From an uncultured Leptotrichia sp. (GTDB lineage Bacteria; Fusobacteriota; Fusobacteriia; Fusobacteriales; Leptotrichiaceae): a DNA stretch of 19,313 nt. The translations under genes were made by a program, and so were the position numbers. Positions within the stretch are counted from its first letter, which is position 1. Each line of letters starts with the position of its first letter. This document shows positions 16,065 through 19,313 of this stretch, piece by piece. A model generated the notes under the pieces. It was not told the DNA's origin and ran no database searches. It worked only from the letters and a program-made list of their open reading frames with translations. The DNA is taken from positions 1 through 19,313 of the forward strand of contig CALIJH010000087.1 in NCBI GenBank assembly GCA_938017765.1, read 5' to 3'.

Positions 16065-17321
16065 ATGAGAGTAGGAATATTTTCCGATACATACAGACCT
16101 CAAGTAAACGGTGTTGTAAGCTCAATACTGACATTGGAAAAAGAATTAAGAAAAAAGGGGCATAAAGTCTATATTATAACTACGACAGACCCTGATGCAC
16201 CGACTGTCGAACCTAATGTTTTAAGGATACCGAGTGTGGAATTTAAACCATTGCCCCAGTATAGACTGGGGATGCTGTATTCTTCTAAAATAATAAAAAA
16301 AATAAAAAGACTGGAACTTGATATAATACACTCCCAAACTGAATGGGGAGTAGGAACTTTTGCAAGATTTGCCGCAATAAATTTGGAAATACCGTTAGTC
16401 CATACATATCACACTCTTTATGAATATTACACTCATTATGTAACAAGAGGACATTTTACAGTTCCCGCAAAAAAACTTGCAGCTGCAATAAGTAAATTTT
16501 ACTGTGAAAAATGTAATGCCCTCATAGTACCTACAAGAAAAGTTGAGGATATACTTTATTCTTATGATGTGGATAAAGATATGAATATAATTCCTACGGG
16601 AATAGAACTGGATAAATTTTACAGGGAAAACTATACGGATGAAGAAATCAGGTTTATGCGGGAAAATTTTGGAATAAAAGACACTGATTTTCTATGTGTT
16701 TACATAGGAAGAATAGCAAAAGAAAAAAGTATTGATGTACTTATAGATATGTTTTCAAAAATAACCGATGAAACTTACAAGTTTATGATAGTCGGTAGAG
16801 GGCCTGTAATAGAGGACTTAAAAGAACAGGCAGAAAAGCTTGGAATAAATGACAGAGTTATTTTCACAGGAGAAGTGCCTCATGATAAAGTTCCTGTTTA
16901 TTATCAAATGGGAGATGTATTTTTAAACGCAAGTATTTCAGAGACACAGGGATTGACTTTTGTTGAGGCTATGGCTGCAAAGACTCCTGTAAATGCAAGA
17001 TATGATTTAAACCTGGAAGATTTACTTGTGAAAAATGAGGCGGGTCTTGTTTACAAAGATGAGGAAGAATTTATAAATAATATAAAATTGTTGAAAGAGA
17101 ATAAGGAATTTAGAGAAAAAATAATAGAAAATGCCTACAATGTATCACAGGACTTTACAGCCGAAAAATTTGGAGACAGAGTAGAAGCAGTCTATAAAAA
17201 AACAATAGAGGAGTATGATAGTCGTGAAAGTTTTACTATTTTCAGAGGGGAAAAGTACATTCAGCAGATCAGGCGTTGGGCAAGCATTAAATCATCAGGT
17301 AGAAGCCCTTGGAGCAAATAA
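16065..17321 (+). CDS. GT4 glycosyltransferase, probable 1,2-diacylglycerol 3-glucosyltransferase
   Basis: A GT4 (GT-B fold) enzyme of 418 residues. Motifs: VGIFSDTYRPQVNGVVSS (3-20), HTYHTLYEYYTHY in the acceptor domain, NIIPTGIELDKF before the donor domain, YIGRIAKEKSID, and the catalytic/donor-binding E-x7-E at Glu293/Glu301 (SETQGLTFVEA). The pattern resembles monoglucosyl-diacylglycerol synthases of Acholeplasma and streptococci, which glucosylate diacylglycerol at the membrane surface; substrate is inferred. ATG 16065 with AAGGAG (16054-16059) is preferred over TTG 16035. The last ~34 residues (after KKTIEEY) read through the start of the next gene in another frame and look unlike normal protein (QQIRRWASIKSSGRSPWSK), so the true C-terminus may lie near 17215. 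Confidence 0.8.
   Translation: MRVGIFSDTYRPQVNGVVSSILTLEKELRKKGHKVYIITTTDPDAPTVEPNVLRIPSVEFKPLPQYRLGMLYSSKIIKKIKRLELDIIHSQTEWGVGTFARFAAINLEIPLVHTYHTLYEYYTHYVTRGHFTVPAKKLAAAISKFYCEKCNALIVPTRKVEDILYSYDVDKDMNIIPTGIELDKFYRENYTDEEIRFMRENFGIKDTDFLCVYIGRIAKEKSIDVLIDMFSKITDETYKFMIVGRGPVIEDLKEQAEKLGINDRVIFTGEVPHDKVPVYYQMGDVFLNASISETQGLTFVEAMAAKTPVNARYDLNLEDLLVKNEAGLVYKDEEEFINNIKLLKENKEFREKIIENAYNVSQDFTAEKFGDRVEAVYKKTIEEYDSRESFTIFRGEKYIQQIRRWASIKSSGRSPWSK
17207..17213 (+). promoter_or_regulatory. Ribosome binding site for the second glycosyltransferase
   Basis: AGAGGAG lies inside the preceding gene, 10 bases from GTG 17224 and only 1 base from ATG 17215. It favours the GTG start. Confidence 0.5.
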
Positions 17322-18237
17322 TGTGGAATACACTCTAAATCCTGACGATGATTATGACATTGTCCATATAAATACATTAGGGGTAAAATCATGGAAAATG
17401 TTGAAAAAAGCAAAGAAAAAGAAAAAGCCGGTTATTTACCATACTCATACTACTTATGAAGATTTTAAAGGAAGTATACATTGGAGTAATCAGCTTGCTC
17501 CGATAATAAAATTTTGGGCAAAAAAATCCTATAATGGTGCAGATTACCTTATTTCTCCTTCAGAGTATACGAAAAACCTCATAAGTAAGAAATATTTAAA
17601 GAAAGAAAAAGAAATAAGAGTTATATCAAACGGCGTAAATATTAATATTTTCAAAAAAAGTGAAGAACTGAAAAAAAAGTTTTTAACAAAATATAAAATC
17701 AATAAACCGCTTATAATAACTGCGGGATTGCCTTTTGAAAGAAAAGGAATAAAAGATTTTGTGAAATTAGTTGAAAGATGCAGTGATTATCAGTTTTTAT
17801 GGTTCGGTTCATCAAGTATAAAATCAATGCTTCCTAAAAAAATACAGAAAATAATAGAAAATCCTCCTAAAAATCTTGTTTTTCCGGGATATGTGGAAAA
17901 AGAAGAGCTTATAGGAGCATTTAGTGCGGCAAAACTGTTTTTGTTCATGACTTATGAAGAAAATGAGGGAATAGTCGTATTGGAAACTTTTTCGTCAAAA
18001 TTGCCTTTAGTAGTTAGGGATATTCCTGTTTATGAAGATTGGCTAAAAGACGGGATAAACTGTTTTAAAGCTAAAAATAATGACGAATTTTATAAAAAAA
18101 TAGTAAATATTGTCAATGAAAAAGTAAAAAATATGGATGAAATAATAGAAAATGCCTACAATATCGCAAAAGAAAGAGATTTAAAAAATGTAGGATTACA
18201 ATATAAAAATTATTATGAATACATCCTTGGAAAATAA
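17224..18237 (+). CDS. GT4 glycosyltransferase, CpoA/diglycosyl-diacylglycerol synthase-like
   Basis: A second GT4 enzyme (337 residues from GTG 17224; ATG 17215 would add three). It starts with the family-like KVLLFSEGK...SGVGQAL, then the DYDIVHINT strand, HTHTTYEDFKGS, ISPSEYTKNLI, VISNGVN, AGLPFERKGIKDF (donor domain entry), WFGSSS, FPGYV and the E-x7-E pair at Glu246/Glu254 (EENEGIVVLE). From memory this order matches pneumococcal CpoA and Acholeplasma DGS, which add the second sugar to monoglucosyl-diacylglycerol; the specific sugar is not readable. Both transferases share IIENAYN near the C-terminus. The start overlaps the previous gene by about 100 bases, implying coupled translation unless that gene is frameshifted. 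A terminator follows 55 bases later. Confidence 0.8.
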   Translation: MKVLLFSEGKSTFSRSGVGQALNHQVEALGANNVEYTLNPDDDYDIVHINTLGVKSWKMLKKAKKKKKPVIYHTHTTYEDFKGSIHWSNQLAPIIKFWAKKSYNGADYLISPSEYTKNLISKKYLKKEKEIRVISNGVNINIFKKSEELKKKFLTKYKINKPLIITAGLPFERKGIKDFVKLVERCSDYQFLWFGSSSIKSMLPKKIQKIIENPPKNLVFPGYVEKEELIGAFSAAKLFLFMTYEENEGIVVLETFSSKLPLVVRDIPVYEDWLKDGINCFKAKNNDEFYKKIVNIVNEKVKNMDEIIENAYNIAKERDLKNVGLQYKNYYEYILGK

Positions 18238-18292
18238 AACATTCCATACTGATTTCAAAAAGTTGGATATATTCAATTTTAACTTGTAAATA

Positions 18293-18340
18293 AGGATTGA
18301 CTTCTGTAAAAAGCAGAAGTTAGTCCTTTTAATTTTTTCT
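18293..18340 (+). terminator. Rho-independent terminator
   Basis: AGGATTGACTTCTG (18293-18306) pairs with CAGAAGTTAGTCCT (18314-18327) over 14 bp with two G-U pairs and a 7-base loop, followed by TTTAATTTTTTCT. It ends the transcript carrying the two glycosyltransferases and possibly the whole block from the core genes. This is the only convincing terminator in the window. Confidence 0.9.
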
Positions 18341-18674
18341 CTATATCTTTTATTGTTATAATAATATATATAATTAAATAATATATTAGTTTTCCATTGT
18401 TTCCTTTAATTCTTCTAATATTCTGTATTTTCATCCCTATTCTGTTCTACCTTTCGGTATTTGCTATAAAATTTCGATTAGTAATAAATTATAATCAGTA
18501 TTGGAAAAAATCAAAACATTCATTTAAATTTTTTATTACTTTGAAAATCTCATAATAAAAAAATTAAAAATATACAACCCAACGGAAAACACAAGTTAAT
18601 AAGGGATTTATAAGGGAAATGATGTACAATTAAGCAAATAAAGCAGTTACCAATTTAATAAATTTAAAATAAAA
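18341..18674. other. AT-rich intergenic region
   Basis: About 330 bases with no supported gene. A TACAAT at 18625-18630 could be a -10 box for the last gene but has no matching -35. On the minus strand, 18387-18475 contains two short open pieces in different frames that look protein-like; they are too short to call. I see no repeat, RNA gene or insertion sequence here. Confidence 0.5.
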
Positions 18675-18691
18675 CGGAGGGATATAAAATA

Positions 18692-19297
18692 ATGAAAAGA
18701 CTGATTTTGTTCATATTTCCGCTTCTAACTGTATTAGGCTTTTCTGCCCACGATAATAAAGAAGCCGAAGAAAAAATAAAAAAAGAAATAGAAAAAATTA
18801 TGATTTATCATAAGACAGGAGGGAAAGAAGAAAGAGAAAAACTCCTGATAGCAAACAGACTGGACAGAGACTCTGTAGGTTATTTTATAATGAACAGTAT
18901 CGGAGAGATAATGACGGAAGGACACAGAAAATCGGAATACAAAATAAACAATATCCGTGTTGACGGAAATGAAGCAGTGATTATTATAGATTACAGAGGT
19001 CCCGATTTGAGACAGGAAGCCGAAAAGTTTCGGAAAAATTTTGAAAAATCTCCTGAAATAAACGAAAAAATCAAAAAAATGTCAAAAAATGACTCAAAAA
19101 AATATTTTGCAGAAGAGTTTGAAAAATATATGGTAAAAGAACTAAAAAATGGAGATGTTAAATATTACAATAAAAAAGGAATGAAACTAAAAGTAAAAAA
19201 AGTGGGAAATTGGGATAAAATCAATCTGGACAGTGATTTTATGAATATGTTATCTTTCGGAATAATGGATAAATTTCACTCCATTGCAGGACTATAA
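18692..19297 (+). CDS. Secreted or periplasmic protein of unknown function
   Basis: I do not recognise the family. The 201-residue protein opens with a clear Sec signal (MKRLILFIFPLLTVLGFSA, probable cleavage after residue 19; no lipobox Cys), so it is exported. The mature part is a charged, Lys/Glu-rich alpha/beta domain: a first helix (KEAEEKIKKEIEKIM), a middle strand pair (NNIRVDGNEAVIIIDYRG, about 88-105), a long charged helical stretch with EKFRKNFEKS, and a final strand region (MKLKVKKVGNWDKI). The helix-then-strand layout ending in a K-x-G-x-W-K/D strand recalls small NTF2-like/lumazine-type secreted domains, but this is only a resemblance. ATG 18692 is preceded by CGGAGG (18675-18680). 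It stands alone after the terminator and probably has its own promoter. Confidence 0.8.
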   Translation: MKRLILFIFPLLTVLGFSAHDNKEAEEKIKKEIEKIMIYHKTGGKEEREKLLIANRLDRDSVGYFIMNSIGEIMTEGHRKSEYKINNIRVDGNEAVIIIDYRGPDLRQEAEKFRKNFEKSPEINEKIKKMSKNDSKKYFAEEFEKYMVKELKNGDVKYYNKKGMKLKVKKVGNWDKINLDSDFMNMLSFGIMDKFHSIAGL

Positions 19298-19313
19298 GAA
19301 ATAGAAACTCTTA

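Noticed and set aside
18387..18475. Possible remnant of a minus-strand gene (protein-like pieces YRKVEQNRDENTEY and LEELKETMEN in different frames)
   Set aside because: Each piece is under 20 codons and joining them requires a frameshift; no homology can be judged from this alone.

Overview
The window reads as a Leptotrichia-type genome (Leptotrichiaceae, Fusobacteriota). The DNA is visibly AT-rich, coding uses AGA and A/T-ending codons, Shine-Dalgarno sites are strong (AGGAGG-like), and TTG/GTG starts occur. It combines a large FhaB/CdiA-like surface exoprotein with Gram-positive-like housekeeping genes (RNase J, RbgA, RsfS, DUF212). The genus is inferred from style and gene content, since no database search was possible. 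All supported genes lie on the + strand.

Left region (1-2300), accessory: the 3' end of a filamentous hemagglutinin/CdiA-like exoprotein gene enters from the left edge and stops at 1370, apparently just where a polymorphic toxin domain would be expected to begin. An orphan-looking 171-residue gene (1474-1989) of unknown function follows, with its own plausible promoter; it sits where an immunity gene would lie. Next comes a 311-base gap holding a GC-rich, self-complementary composite element, a strong hairpin and a promoter for the block to its right.

Central region (2301-16038), core: a densely packed run of housekeeping genes: DUF445 membrane protein, ruvB, rsmE, mtaB, a lipoprotein with a LytR_C-like domain, rsfS, mrdA (PBP2), RNase J, yhbY, a DUF212 membrane protein, tlyA, a C-terminal processing protease, rsmI and rbgA. 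Several junctions overlap by 4 or more bases or are separated by 1 base, so much of this is probably cotranscribed. Internal promoters are plausible before rsmE and good before tlyA (TTGTGT-17-TATAAT). Eight of the fourteen genes act on ribosomes or RNA (rsmE, mtaB, rsfS, rnj, yhbY, tlyA, rsmI, rbgA); most of the others serve the envelope.

Right region (16065-18340): two GT4-family glycosyltransferases that look like a diacylglycerol glucosyltransferase / CpoA-type second-sugar transferase pair. They overlap unusually deeply (about 100 bases) and are followed by a clear rho-independent terminator. A roughly 350-base AT-rich gap separates them from the last gene (18692-19297), a secreted protein of unknown function.

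No RNA genes, CRISPR array or intact mobile element was seen. The points most worth a second look are the apparently toxin-less exoprotein with a putative orphan immunity gene, the structured repeat at 1994-2126, and the overlapping glycosyltransferase pair with an A7 tract at the overlap.
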